A stretch of 64,000 nt of DNA from an uncultured Erythrobacter sp. (GCA_947502815.1 CANNBH010000001.1:1302001-1366000), one strand, 5' to 3'. Positions 27,650 to 36,804 are shown, numbered from the stretch's first letter. Translations and numbers: made by a program. Notes: a model not told the origin generated them from the sequence alone.

Positions 27650-30553
27650 ATGAGCCTAACCAAAATTTCCGTTCGTGGTGCCCGTGAGCACAATCTTAAA
27701 GGCGTCGATATTGATCTGCCGCGCGATGCTTTGATCGTTGTCACGGGGCTTTCGGGCTCGGGCAAGTCATCCCTCGCGTTTGATACGATCTATGCGGAGG
27801 GTCAGCGGCGCTATGTTGAGAGCCTTTCGGCCTATGCGCGCCAGTTTTTAGAGATGATGCAAAAGCCGGACGTGGAGCATATCGACGGGCTGTCCCCGGC
27901 GATCTCCATCGAGCAGAAAACCACCAGCCGCAACCCGCGATCAACGGTGGCGACGGTGACAGAGATTTACGATTACATGCGGTTATTGTGGGCGAGGGTG
28001 GGTGTGCCGTACTCGCCTGCCACGGGCAAGCCGATCAGCGCGCAGACCGTGTCGCAAATGGTCGACCGGGTGATGGAATTGCCGGAAGGCACGCGGCTCT
28101 ATCTGCTCGCGCCGGTCGTGCGCGGGCGCAAGGGCGAATATCGCAAGGAAATGGCCGAGTGGCAAAAGGCGGGCTTTACCCGCGTGCGCATCGACGGCGA
28201 GATGTATGGGATCGAGGATGCCCCGGCGCTCGATAAGAAATTCAAGCACGACATTGAAGTGGTGGTCGACCGGATTGCGGTAAAGCACAGCGAAGATGGC
28301 AGCATGCAGACGCGGTTGGCGGACTCGTTTGAAACCGCACTGAAATTGTCGGAAGGGCTCGCCTATGTGGACCTCGCCGAAGGTGTGGTGCCGGGGCGCG
28401 AGGATGAGGCGGCGTCCGGAAAAGCGATGAAGGGAGCGGGAATCCCTGCAAACCGCATTGTGTTTTCAGAGAAATTCGCCTGCCCGGTTAGCGGCTTTAC
28501 GATTGAAGAGATTGAGCCGCGGCTGTTCTCCTTCAACTCACCCCAAGGGGCCTGTCCGACGTGCGATGGGATCGGGGAAAAGCAGCTGTTTGATGAACAG
28601 CTCGTGGTGCCGAACGAAGGGCTGACTTTGAAGCAGGGTGCAATTGCGCCTTGGGCAAAATCCAACCCGCCGTCGCCCTATTACATGCAGGTGCTCTCCA
28701 GCCTCGCGAAAGCGTATGATTTTGATGTCACCACGCCGTGGCGCGATTTGGAGCCGGATCAAAAGCTCATCATCCTGCATGGGACGGGCGGTATGCCGGT
28801 GCCTCTGACGTTTAAGGACGGGCGCAAGCAATACACGGTGAACAAGGCGTTCGAAGGCGTCATCGGCAACCTCAACCGCCGCATGATGCAGACCGAAAGC
28901 GCCTATATGCAGGAAGAGCTGTCGAAGTTTCAGACGGCTCAGCCATGCGAAACCTGCGGGGGCAAGCGGCTGAACGAGAAATCGCTCGCGGTGAAGATCG
29001 CGCACACCGATATCGCCACGCCGGTGACGATGAGCGTGTCGGATGCGAAGGAGTGGTTCCTCGCGCTCGACGAAAAGCTCACCGATCAGCAGTCTCAGAT
29101 TGCCAAGGCTATTCTGAAAGAGATCAACGAACGGCTGGGCTTCCTCGACAATGTGGGCCTCGATTACCTCAACCTCGACCGGACCAGCGGCACATTGTCA
29201 GGCGGCGAAAGCCAGCGCATCCGCCTCGCCAGCCAAATCGGCAGCGGATTGTCGGGCGTGCTCTATGTCTTGGATGAGCCATCAATCGGCCTGCACCAGC
29301 GAGATAATGACCGGTTGCTAGAGACGCTCAAACGGCTGCGCGATCTGGGTAACACGGTGATCGTGGTTGAGCATGATGAGGACGCCATCCGTCAGGCCGA
29401 CCATATCGTTGACCTTGGCCCGGGCGCGGGCGTGCGCGGCGGCGAAGTGGTCGCGCAAGGGACGCTCAAACAGATCATGAAGGCCAAGAAGTCGCTCACC
29501 GCCGATTACCTGACCGGGCGGCGCGAAATCGCCGTTCCGGCAGAGCGCCGCAAGGGCAACGGCCACAAGCTGACGGTGAAGGGGGCGAAGGCGAACAACC
29601 TGCAGGACGTGACCGCCTCCATCCCGCTGGGCACGTTCACCTGCATCACCGGCGTATCGGGATCTGGCAAGTCGAGCTTTACCATCGACACGCTCTATGC
29701 CGCCGCCGCGCGCACATTGAACGGGGCGCGGGTGATCGCAGGCAAGCATGACGCGGTTGAGGGGCTGGAGTTCTGCGACAAAGTCATCGAGATCGACCAA
29801 TCCCCCATTGGCCGCACACCGCGCAGCAACCCTGCGACTTACACCGGCGCCTTCACCCAGATCCGCGACTGGTTCGCCGGCCTGCCCGAAAGCCAGGCGC
29901 GCGGGTACAAACCGGGTCGCTTCTCCTTCAACGTCAAAGGCGGGCGGTGCGAACAATGCACCGGCGATGGCCTGATCAAGATTGAGATGCACTTCCTCCC
30001 CGATGTCTATGTCACGTGTGAGGAATGCGGCGGCAAACGCTACAACCGCGAAACGTTGGAGGTGAAGTTCAAAGGCCTCTCCATCGCCGATGTGCTGGAT
30101 ATGACGATTGAGGATGCGGAAAGCTTCTTTAAAGCCGTGCCCCCGATCCGGGATAAGATGCGGATGCTGAACGAGGTGGGCCTTGGCTATGTCAAAGTCG
30201 GCCAGCAGGCGACGACATTGTCCGGCGGTGAGGCACAGCGGGTGAAGCTGGCCAAGGAACTGGCCAAACGCTCAACCGGGCAGACGCTCTATATCTTGGA
30301 TGAGCCGACCACGGGCCTGCACTTTGAGGATGTGCGCAAACTGCTCGAAGTGCTGCACCGTCTGGTGGAACAAGGGAACAGCGTCGTCGTGATTGAGCAC
30401 AACCTTGATGTGATCAAAACGGCGGACTGGGTGCTGGACCTAGGCCCCGAAGGCGGCGTGCGCGGCGGCGAGATTGTCGCCGAGGGCACGCCGGAGGATG
30501 TGGCGAAAGAGCCGCGCAGCTTTACGGGGGGGTATTTGAAGGGGATGCTTTGA
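27650..30553 (+). CDS. uvrA: Excinuclease ABC subunit A
   Basis: 967 residues, normal for UvrA. Two ATPase modules: Walker [13 protein letters not shown] (34-45) and [16 protein letters not shown] in the second half, with signatures [11 protein letters not shown] and [12 protein letters not shown]. Zinc-module cysteines are seen in [21 protein letters not shown] and CEQCTGDG ... [10 protein letters not shown]. It recognises DNA lesions with UvrB and starts nucleotide excision repair. A LexA site 12 bp upstream indicates SOS control. Flanked on both sides by low-GC islands, while its own GC is typical of the genome. Confidence 0.98.
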   Translation: MSLTKISVRGAREHNLKGVDIDLPRDALIVVTGLSGSGKSSLAFDTIYAEGQRRYVESLSAYARQFLEMMQKPDVEHIDGLSPAISIEQKTTSRNPRSTVATVTEIYDYMRLLWARVGVPYSPATGKPISAQTVSQMVDRVMELPEGTRLYLLAPVVRGRKGEYRKEMAEWQKAGFTRVRIDGEMYGIEDAPALDKKFKHDIEVVVDRIAVKHSEDGSMQTRLADSFETALKLSEGLAYVDLAEGVVPGREDEAASGKAMKGAGIPANRIVFSEKFACPVSGFTIEEIEPRLFSFNSPQGACPTCDGIGEKQLFDEQLVVPNEGLTLKQGAIAPWAKSNPPSPYYMQVLSSLAKAYDFDVTTPWRDLEPDQKLIILHGTGGMPVPLTFKDGRKQYTVNKAFEGVIGNLNRRMMQTESAYMQEELSKFQTAQPCETCGGKRLNEKSLAVKIAHTDIATPVTMSVSDAKEWFLALDEKLTDQQSQIAKAILKEINERLGFLDNVGLDYLNLDRTSGTLSGGESQRIRLASQIGSGLSGVLYVLDEPSIGLHQRDNDRLLETLKRLRDLGNTVIVVEHDEDAIRQADHIVDLGPGAGVRGGEVVAQGTLKQIMKAKKSLTADYLTGRREIAVPAERRKGNGHKLTVKGAKANNLQDVTASIPLGTFTCITGVSGSGKSSFTIDTLYAAAARTLNGARVIAGKHDAVEGLEFCDKVIEIDQSPIGRTPRSNPATYTGAFTQIRDWFAGLPESQARGYKPGRFSFNVKGGRCEQCTGDGLIKIEMHFLPDVYVTCEECGGKRYNRETLEVKFKGLSIADVLDMTIEDAESFFKAVPPIRDKMRMLNEVGLGYVKVGQQATTLSGGEAQRVKLAKELAKRSTGQTLYILDEPTTGLHFEDVRKLLEVLHRLVEQGNSVVVIEHNLDVIKTADWVLDLGPEGGVRGGEIVAEGTPEDVAKEPRSFTGGYLKGML

Positions 30554-30685
30554 GGGGGGCAGCAGAGGGCGCTAGTGATGCTCGATCCTGCCTCAACTGC
30601 GATATGCAACGCCCGTCTATAAAGGTGCGGAGTATTAGGGTTTGGTCATTGAGAACAGCTTGTTAGACGTTAAGTGGATCTTACG

Positions 30686-31279
30686 CTATTTGAGTTTTTC
30701 ATTGAGGAATGGGATCATTTTGTCGTAGGATTCGCTCATTATCGGTCGAACCACAGCTTCTGGGATGCGTAGTGCAAGCGCTATTTCGTAGGTGGACATT
30801 TCATCGACGTCACACTTTTCTTTGAAGTGGTTCCGAAGTTTTTCTGGGCACAATACCGCGACAGCCATCCAAAGAGTCCGAACCTCCGTTTTGTACATCG
30901 GCGAAGATTGATCGTTAGGAAGAGGGGTTTCTATTTCAGAGAGAAGTTGTTGGAATTTTTCTGAGTTGTTAACGCGTTCAACCTGCGCATCGAAGCAGTG
31001 CATTAGTTCCTTGCAGCAAACAAACCTCCGCCAGCATGTATTCAATTCTTTATGGAATCTGATCTCTGTAACCCAGTTAGGGTCTCCATCATATACTACT
31101 GCTGGAATTCGATATTGCTTAATGTGCCCGAGAGAGAGTTCGGCGTCGAGCTCCACAGGTACATAGTAAAGTTCGTCCTGACTTGCGAGTTTCTTCACTT
31201 CTTCGTCGAGACTGCCTTCGAGAAGGATCGGGTATTCCGGTAAACTGTTAGCGAATTCATATAGTTTGACAAACGACAT
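30686..31279 (-). CDS. ImmA/IrrE-like protein with altered zinc motif
   Basis: 197 residues. Residues 85-94 read RFVCCKELMH, which aligns with the RFxxxHExxH metallopeptidase helix of ImmA/IrrE proteins but with K90 where the first zinc His should be; E91 and H94 remain. Residues 139-180 (AVAVLCPEKLR, later YEIALALRIPEAVVRPIM) match the C-terminal helices of that family, including the LLMP-like turn and the LAxxFxVS-like helix. Zinc catalysis is therefore doubtful. ImmA relatives cut phage or mobile-element repressors. Its start lies just after a 10-bp hairpin. Low GC and no homologous neighbour suggest transfer. Family call is by pattern only. Confidence 0.5.
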   Translation of the reverse strand: MSFVKLYEFANSLPEYPILLEGSLDEEVKKLASQDELYYVPVELDAELSLGHIKQYRIPAVVYDGDPNWVTEIRFHKELNTCWRRFVCCKELMHCFDAQVERVNNSEKFQQLLSEIETPLPNDQSSPMYKTEVRTLWMAVAVLCPEKLRNHFKEKCDVDEMSTYEIALALRIPEAVVRPIMSESYDKMIPFLNEKLK

Positions 31280-31281
31280 CT

Positions 31282-31309
31282 GCTGGCACTCTCTTTAATG
31301 AGTGCCAGC
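31282..31309 (-). promoter_or_regulatory. Perfect hairpin at the ribosome-binding region of the ImmA/IrrE-like gene
   Basis: Arms 31282-31291 and 31300-31309 are perfectly complementary (10 bp), loop 8 bases. The lower arm ends 2 bases before the start codon at 31279. In the transcript the purine stretch AAAGAGAG that could bind ribosomes lies in the loop and the start of the 3' arm, so folding could limit initiation. No T run, so not a simple terminator. Confidence 0.7.
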
Positions 31310-31314
31310 TAGAG

Positions 31315-31524
31315 TCAAATAGCAGTTGTTGTCAAATGCCCATCCAATTGAGTTACGCGCTGCGCAGTTTTAGCGCGAAGCTGAGCGTCTGCACGCCCCA
31401 ATTGATCTGCAAGCTCTGCGCCCGTTACAGTGCGATTGTTACCAAGAAAGAATTTCACATTGACAACCGAATCGCCTTCGGTCGGGAACATAGCTTTGGA
31501 TTGTCGTTGTATCTTGTCAGTCAT
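31315..31524 (-). CDS. Small protein upstream of the ImmA/IrrE-like gene
   Basis: 69 residues, starting MTDKIQRQSKAMFPTEGDSV, with AAAGGGCGG upstream of the ATG. No signal peptide, no HTH that I can see; the middle is FFLGNNRTVTGAELADQLG, possibly strand-helix, and the C-terminal part is helical and polar. It lies 35 bp before the downstream gene and both may form an operon. Partner role (for example an antitoxin-like or recognition protein) is speculation. Confidence 0.45.
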   Translation of the reverse strand: MTDKIQRQSKAMFPTEGDSVVNVKFFLGNNRTVTGAELADQLGRADAQLRAKTAQRVTQLDGHLTTTAI

Positions 31525-31937
31525 GGTTCCGCCCTTTCATAGTTAGTTGTCTTTAAGATATATTATTTGTGCCAAAACCAAAGGAGTACTAATCGCAATT
31601 CATTGCGTTTAGTGTAAAAAGCTTAACTAATTTGAGCGCTCCAAGGTGGGTTCAATTCTCATATTAGATTTAATGAGATTAATGCTGAATTAGCAGGTTG
31701 ACGGAGGACATACAACGCATTAAAGACATTCGTGTCTCATGTCTTTAATGCGCAGCTCCAGCTTGAGTGAGCTCTGTTTCGGCGTCAGTGCCCGCTTTGT
31801 CTGATAATAATCACTCGGACTATAGATGGTGCTCACGTGGGAAACTTCAAGTTGGCCTGTGTTTTGAAGCCCCACTTTCCTACACCCTCCACTCTCTATA
31901 GCTGGTCCGGCTCCCCAATCGCCTTACGGAGCCACCC
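31525..31937. other. AT-rich intergenic region with inverted repeats
   Basis: 413 bp, clearly more AT-rich than most of the window, between the minus-strand island and the hairpin-array region. It holds the 14-bp inverted repeat listed next and a possible -35 TTGACG at 31698-31703. I see no gene. Confidence 0.6.
31716..31752. repeat. Perfect 14-bp inverted repeat
   Basis: Arms 31716-31729 and 31739-31752 are exact complements (first arm CGCATTAAAGACAT) around a 9-base loop. AT-rich arms and no T run on either side argue against a typical terminator; an operator or a remnant of a mobile element end are alternatives. Confidence 0.8.
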
Positions 31938-32156
31938 ATGCCCAAATCCCTCGCACAGCGCACAATCCCTCTCAGCGATCCGTTTGTCTCCGATCAGCCG
32001 CATCGGGCCGATCCTGCTTGGGCGGCTTGGCAGGCGCATGTTGACCATGGGAACATCGGGAGCGGGGCGGGCACCACGCCGGAGCAGCGTGCGCGGCATG
32101 CTCGCAATGATCTTGTCCTGTGCGGGCCTAGGGTCCCTCGGATTTGGGAAACCTGA
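31938..32156 (+). CDS. Possible small protein of 72 residues
   Basis: ATG at 31938 has GGAG 7 bases upstream. The product MPKSLAQRTIPLSDPFVSDQ... is moderately hydrophilic, with DPAWAAWQAHVDHGN and a basic end, and has no recognised motif. The start context and normal amino-acid mix favour a real gene; a longer overlapping frame (31837-32427) is dominated by the repeat array and was rejected. It ends just before the hairpin array. Confidence 0.4.
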   Translation: MPKSLAQRTIPLSDPFVSDQPHRADPAWAAWQAHVDHGNIGSGAGTTPEQRARHARNDLVLCGPRVPRIWET

Positions 32157-32219
32157 GAGGGAGGGAGTTTGGGTTCTTGGTGCGGGCCGCGGGGTTTGCT
32201 CCAAGAGGCGGGCGGGAGT

Positions 32220-32257
32220 CTTTGTTTCCGCACCCCATCCGGGGTGCGATGTCCTCG
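32220..32257 (+). repeat. Core repeat copy A
   Basis: Hairpin arms 32229-32236 and 32241-32248 (CGCACCCC and its complement) around loop ATCC, preceded by CTTTGT and followed by TCCTCG. After it come a second hairpin (GGCCC, loop TCAC) and CTGCGGGCG-type sequence. Confidence 0.75.
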
Positions 32258-32519
32258 GCCCTCACGGGCCTGCGGGCGGGCGGTCGCCCTTGCGGACCCT
32301 ATCGGGTCCGGGGTTTTTGTTTTCTTGCGCCCTCAGGCGCCGGGCGCGGGCCATCCGGCCCGCTTGGCTTCGCCGCATAAGCGGCGGCGGGCGGTCGCCC
32401 GCTGTGACGCCTGCGGCGTCATGCTAACACCGACCTTGTAGGAATATCCCTCTTCCCGCTCGAACGCTGGCTGGCGCAGCCGCCGCAAGCGCGACTGCGC
32501 GCCCGCAGCGCCGAAGGCG

Positions 32520-32558
32520 CGAGGATTTCGCACGCCGGATGGCGTGCGGACAACAAAG
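32520..32558 (-). repeat. Core repeat copy B
   Basis: Reverse-orientation copy. The stem (32529-32536 with 32541-32548) has a C-to-G change in one arm matched by a G-to-C change in the other relative to copy A; the loop is again ATCC on the minus strand and TCCTCG follows. The downstream second hairpin has a different stem (GCGCC, loop TTC) but the same position. Confidence 0.75.
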
Positions 32559-32853
32559 ACAAAACCCCTCCGCCACACACCCGCGCTCTCCGCGTAATCC
32601 CCTCTCCGCACACACAACCCCCGCGTCTCTCTCTGCGCCTCAAGCGCCGGCGTTCGCATCCGCTCACTTGGCTACGCCGCACAAGCGGCGGCGGGCAGTC
32701 GCCCGCTGGCTCACCCTTGGCTCGCATTAATTTTCCTACTCCCCCAAAACCCTATATTTGACCTGATTCCCAAACGGGCGCGCCAGCGCCCGCAAGGGCG
32801 CCACGATTCGAACGGCGCCCGCCCGCAGCGACGCGCCCTTTAGGGCGTGTGAG

Positions 32854-32892
32854 CGAGGAAATCGCGCCCCGGATGGGGTGCGGAACACAAAG
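32854..32892 (-). repeat. Core repeat copy C, next to the HTH gene start
   Basis: Reverse copy with stem arms 32863-32870 and 32875-32882 and one mismatch, loop ATCC on the minus strand. Its conserved CTTTGT end, read on the plus strand, forms most of the Shine-Dalgarno AAAGGA (32889-32894) of the downstream gene. Confidence 0.75.
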
Positions 32893-32902
32893 GAATCCTT
32901 CT

Positions 32903-33838
32903 ATGTCCCACCATTCCCCCACCCGGTTCATCCCAGCGGCTGAGGCTCTGCCGGCGCTCATCTCTGCGTTGCCGGCTGACGAATTTTATGCCGAGCAGTT
33001 TCAGTTTACCAAGCCGCGCCAAGTGGGCTTTCTGCGGCGGCTTGCCGATTGCGGGCAGATCCGCGCGGCGGCGAAGGCTTCGGCGGTGTCGCATCAAACA
33101 GTCTACCGCCTGCGCCGGGCGTGCCCGACCTTTCGCGCGGCGTGCCATGCCGCTTTGCTGATCGCGCGGGAGCTGGCCGAGGATGCTTTGGCCACGCGCG
33201 CGATGAACGGGACGGAGGAGGAGGTGTTTTACCACGGGGAGGTTGTGGCCGTGCGACGGCGGCACGATTCCCGCTTGCTGCTCGCGCATTTGGCGCGGCT
33301 CGACCGGATGGCTGAGCGCGAAGAGGTCGCTGCGATGGTGGGCGAATTTGACGCTTTGATGGATGCGATGGCGCTGGGTGACGAAGCGGGGGAAGAGGCC
33401 GCGATGGCGCGCGCGATGGAGGCTGAACAGGAGGCCAAGCAAGCAGGCGCGGATGCAGGCTTAGAACCGCGGGCCGAGCCCCCAGAGGATTTGCCCTCTG
33501 GACCGTGTAACATGCGGTCCATGTCTCAGGATGAGGACGGGTTAAAGGAAGAGCTTGCGGCGCTGTCTGGGCCTTGCGGAGAGGAGCCCGGCGGGCCGAC
33601 GCTGGAGCAAAGGCTGACCGCGATGGAGCAGGCCTGGCCCAAAGGCGCGGTGACGCCGGGGCCAACGCCCAGCAGTGTCGCCGAGAGGGATGCGTTGGAG
33701 GCGGCTCAGATGGCGGCGTTTGAGGCGGGGGATGACCGGTGGTGGGCCGTAAACCCGTTAGCGCCCGACGAGTTCAAGTGCGACCCGCGCGTGCCCCTGA
33801 GCGATCATGCCGATCCGCTCCGCCGCGCCGCGCGATAG
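32903..33838 (+). CDS. Helix-turn-helix protein of unknown function
   Basis: 311 residues from the ATG at 32903, 8 bases after AAAGGA; the frame is open to 32849 but only through repeat sequence. Residues about 35-72 ([41 protein letters not shown]) form an HTH of the kind seen in phage terminase small subunits and transposase-like regulators. The rest is helical and very rich in Ala and Glu, with a Pro/Gly/Cys low-complexity part holding two related PSGPC/LSGPC stretches. Its last 27 codons overlap the convergent RlpA-like gene. DNA binding is likely; role unknown. No other phage gene is nearby. Confidence 0.65.
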   Translation: MSHHSPTRFIPAAEALPALISALPADEFYAEQFQFTKPRQVGFLRRLADCGQIRAAAKASAVSHQTVYRLRRACPTFRAACHAALLIARELAEDALATRAMNGTEEEVFYHGEVVAVRRRHDSRLLLAHLARLDRMAEREEVAAMVGEFDALMDAMALGDEAGEEAAMARAMEAEQEAKQAGADAGLEPRAEPPEDLPSGPCNMRSMSQDEDGLKEELAALSGPCGEEPGGPTLEQRLTAMEQAWPKGAVTPGPTPSSVAERDALEAAQMAAFEAGDDRWWAVNPLAPDEFKCDPRVPLSDHADPLRRAAR

Positions 33839-34426
33839 GTCAATCGTGCGGCCCCGGATGAAGGGCCCGCGATCGTTGATGCGCACCGTGACAGAGCGCC
33901 CGTTGCGGGTGTTGGTGACGCGGACCATGCTGCCAAAGGGCAGGGTCTTGTGAGCCGCTGTCATGGCGCGCATGTCAAAGCGCTCTCCATTGGCGGTGAG
34001 GCGGCCGTGGAAGCGGCGGCCGTAATAGGAGGCGACGCCGTTGCCGAGGCTGCGGATGACACCGGCGGGTTCGGGCTTGGGCTCGATCGGCGGTTCAAAC
34101 GTGTCGAGGTCGACGGCGGTGGGCGGGGCGAGCGGGTCGATGTCCTCCAGTTCGCGGGGGAGGGGCTCGATCACGCCTTCGAAATGGGCGGCAAAGGGGA
34201 TGGCGGCGGCGCTGTTGGCGGCGCTCGGCCCGTCCGGTGTGGTCTGCGCGGAGGATGCGCTCAGCGGCGCTAAGGTGAAAATGGCGACAAGGGCCGCGAT
34301 CATGGCTGTAACAGGGGCAGGCTTGGGAGGGGGGCTGGACAAGGCTGGCGCATCCGCAATGCCAGTCGCATCGGCGCGCGCACCGCGGTTTGTCCGCAGG
34401 TCTCCAAGGCTCTTCGGGCTTCCCAT
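33758..34426 (-). CDS. RlpA-like septal ring / lytic transglycosylase family protein
   Basis: 222 residues. The DPBB domain (about 130-222) has [44 protein letters not shown], and [26 protein letters not shown]; the Asp in NDRGP and the early Tyr-Gly region are conserved in RlpA. RlpA proteins bind or cleave peptidoglycan lacking stem peptides. The N-terminal 41 residues before the hydrophobic [20 protein letters not shown] may not belong; a start at 34303 would give a plain signal peptide. The domain normally followed by SPOR is absent. The 3' end overlaps the HTH gene by 81 bp. Confidence 0.85.
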   Translation of the reverse strand: MGSPKSLGDLRTNRGARADATGIADAPALSSPPPKPAPVTAMIAALVAIFTLAPLSASSAQTTPDGPSAANSAAAIPFAAHFEGVIEPLPRELEDIDPLAPPTAVDLDTFEPPIEPKPEPAGVIRSLGNGVASYYGRRFHGRLTANGERFDMRAMTAAHKTLPFGSMVRVTNTRNGRSVTVRINDRGPFIRGRTIDLSRGAAERIGMIAQGHARVALELVGR

Positions 34427-35407
34427 CCGGTAAGCGCTCTAAACGCTGCGGGCGGGTGGGTGCAAATCGGTAAGGGGAAAAGCCGGCGGCATTCGGCGCA
34501 AGTCGCCGCGAAACGCGCGAGAGATGCGGTGAGGCGATGGGTGGCTAACAGGGTTGATGGCGGATGGGGATGCGCGTTGGAGCGGCCAAAGCAAATGGGG
34601 CCGGCATTGCTGCCGACCCCACTCTCACCAGCGCGTGGTCACTGCGGTTCTGCTTGGCTTTGGGCGAACCCTCTGCCTTGCTGTTCCAGCAGCGCGCTTG
34701 GCGCTCGATGTCTGGTCCGCGTCCAGCTTTGCTCTTGAGCTTGCGCTCTCCTGCTCTGCTTTGCTTCGCGGTCCTTCACCGGCGCTCGCACCGGCATCCG
34801 ACTATGCTTTGCGACCGTTTCCCTCCGCTTGCGCCGAAACGCTTGCTTCGTTCTGTCAGCCTCTTGGCATGGCCGAGACCGTGATCGCTTGAATGGTGAG
34901 TCAAACGCTTCAGTTCTGGGTTCGAAAACCCTTTCCTACAGCTATCACCATCCTGTATCGCGGCCTTGCCGCTGACGACGCTTCACACTCTCCTCAATCA
35001 AGCGAACTTGCATCTGGCCGAAGCCTTTTGCATGTCTGCTCTAAGACAGCGCGTGGACAGTCGCCACCGTATCAACTTCACTTGAAAAGTCTTTAAAGTT
35101 CATTGCCTTGCGGCCTTCGTTTCAAAGTCTTCCGTGTTCCGAAGACAAGTTCAAACTGCGCCGAAATCGCATGATGGACAAGCGGTGGAGACGCGACTTA
35201 TCCACTTTTTCAAGAATCGCTTGTGGACGAGAGTGGACAACTCAACCGCTCGCCGCATTCGGCCGTTTGAGGCGGCAGTGAGCCGCGAAAAGCTCGCTGC
35301 GCTGTGATCGATGCGTAAAGCGATTCTTTTCGATTGTTGCAATGTTTTGAAACAGCCGAAGAGCGACTCGGAAAGAGCCCGCTTAAATCCGATTCGAGAA
35401 CGGCGGC
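34427..35407. other. Gene-free region between rlpA-like gene and argG
   Basis: 981 bp without a supported gene; small open frames have no start context or normal composition. From about 34600 to 34860 it is pyrimidine-rich. Between 35053 and 35241 there are five GTGGACA/TTATCCAC-like motifs, listed as a finding. A T-arm-like GGTTCGAAAACC at about 34920 is not part of a tRNA. Confidence 0.6.
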
Positions 35408-36631
35408 TCAACCCTTTTTGCGGTCTCTTTGGGCCAAAAGGCGCAGGCGAAGGGCGTTCAGTTTGATAAAGCCTTCTGCGTCTTGCTGGTCATAGGCGCC
35501 GGCATCGTCCTCAAAGGTCACATGGGCCTCTGAATAGAGCGAGTGGGGCGATTTGCGGCCAACGACGCTGGTGAGGCCTTTATAGAGCTTGAGCCGCACA
35601 GTGCCGGTCACACGCTCTTGGCTCAGGTCGATTGCGGCTTGCAGCATCTCGCGTTCTGGCGAGAACCAGAAACCGTTGTAGATCAGCTCTGCATATTTGG
35701 GCATCAATTCGTCTTTGAGGTGCGCCGCCCCTCGGTCGAGCGTGATCTGCTCAATCCCGCGATGCGCCACGGCATAGATTTCGCCGCCGGGGGTTTCATA
35801 CATGCCGCGGCTCTTCATCCCGACGAAGCGGTTTTCAACCAGATCAAGCCGCCCGATGCCGTGTGTGCGGCCAAGATCGTTAAGCGCGGTCAGCAGCGTG
35901 GCGGGGCTCATCGCTTCACCATTTAGAGAAATGCCGTCGCCTTTCTCAAAACCGATTTCGATATACTCGGGCGTATCGGGCGCGTCTTCGGGATGGTTTG
36001 TGCGGGAATAGACGTAATCCGGCGTCTCTTCCCACGGATCCTCCAGCACTTTGCCCTCCGACGAAGTGTGCAGCAGGTTTGCATCGGTGGAGAAGGGCGC
36101 TTCGCCGCGCTTGTCTTTGGGCACGGCGATTTGATGCGCCTCTGCCCAAGCGATCAAGGCGGTGCGGCTGGTTAGATCCCATTCGCGCCATGGCGCAATC
36201 ACTTCGATGTTTGGGTCCAGCGCATAGGCGCTGAGTTCAAAACGAACCTGATCATTGCCTTTGCCGGTCGCGCCGTGGGCGATGTAATCCGCGCCGGTTT
36301 CATGCGCGATTTCAACCAAGCGTTTTGAAATGAGCGGCCGGGCAATGCTGGTGCCGAGCAGATAGTCGCCTTCGTAACGGGCGTTGGCGCGCATCATTGG
36401 AAAAACGAAATCGCGCACAAATTCTTCGCGCAGGTCTTCGATGAAGATGTGTTCATCAGGGATGCCCATCGCGCGGGCTTTGTCGCGCGCGGGTTCAATT
36501 TCTTCGCCTTGGCCAAGATCAGCGGTGAAGGTCACAACCTCCAACCCGCGCTCGGTCGAAAGCCATTTGGCGATAACGCTGGTGTCTAGGCCGCCAGAAT
36601 AGGCGAGGACGACTTTCTTGGTATCGGACAT
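35408..36631 (-). CDS. argG: Argininosuccinate synthase
   Basis: 407 residues. ATP-pyrophosphatase loop [18 protein letters not shown] at 7-24, followed by [37 protein letters not shown] and an [20 protein letters not shown]-terminal part. It joins citrulline and aspartate with ATP in arginine biosynthesis. Length and motifs are ordinary. It is transcribed alone; ATG and RBS region lie at 36632-36645. Confidence 0.97.
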   Translation of the reverse strand: MSDTKKVVLAYSGGLDTSVIAKWLSTERGLEVVTFTADLGQGEEIEPARDKARAMGIPDEHIFIEDLREEFVRDFVFPMMRANARYEGDYLLGTSIARPLISKRLVEIAHETGADYIAHGATGKGNDQVRFELSAYALDPNIEVIAPWREWDLTSRTALIAWAEAHQIAVPKDKRGEAPFSTDANLLHTSSEGKVLEDPWEETPDYVYSRTNHPEDAPDTPEYIEIGFEKGDGISLNGEAMSPATLLTALNDLGRTHGIGRLDLVENRFVGMKSRGMYETPGGEIYAVAHRGIEQITLDRGAAHLKDELMPKYAELIYNGFWFSPEREMLQAAIDLSQERVTGTVRLKLYKGLTSVVGRKSPHSLYSEAHVTFEDDAGAYDQQDAEGFIKLNALRLRLLAQRDRKKG

Positions 36632-36804
36632 TGCGTAGTTGCTCCTGAATGCCCGCGCGCCATGCCGATAAAATCCAGTTTAGGAAAGGGGGGGTGAAGC
36701 AATTGATCGCAATTTGGCTTCTAAACAGGATTTGCAGCATAAACCTTGTGCATTGGCTTGGCGGTACCGATGTCTTGGGATGAAACGCCGTTGGAGGGAC
36801 GAAA

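Larger units (their letters stand above)
32219..32902. repeat. Mosaic array of GC-rich hairpins
   Basis: About 680 bp packed with more than a dozen short palindromes, mostly 5-8 bp stems with 3-4 base loops (for example 32229-32248, 32294-32309, 32529-32548, 32863-32882). Three copies of a core unit occur: 32220-32257 (plus), 32520-32558 (minus) and 32854-32892 (minus). A separate 42-bp direct repeat at 32363-32404 and 32667-32708 differs at 3 positions. Open frames inside the array are translations of the repeats and not supported as genes. The array looks like nested copies of a dispersed repeat. Confidence 0.8.

Noticed and set aside
31837..32427. 196-residue open frame through the repeat array
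   Set aside because: Mostly translation of palindromic repeats with low-complexity Gly/Arg/Pro content.
32333..32727. Minus-strand open frames of about 100 residues in the array
   Set aside because: Same reason: they translate the repeats and have no start context.
32797..32819. tRNA-derived attachment site (TTCGAA in a palindrome)
   Set aside because: GGCGCC arms make it one more hairpin of the array; no tRNA half or integrase found.
32903..33838. Prophage remnant based on a terminase-like HTH
   Set aside because: No integrase, capsid or tail gene in the neighbourhood; a single HTH is not enough.
34919..34932. tRNA-like T-arm (GGTTCGAAAACC)
   Set aside because: No acceptor or anticodon arm lines up and CCA is not in the right place.
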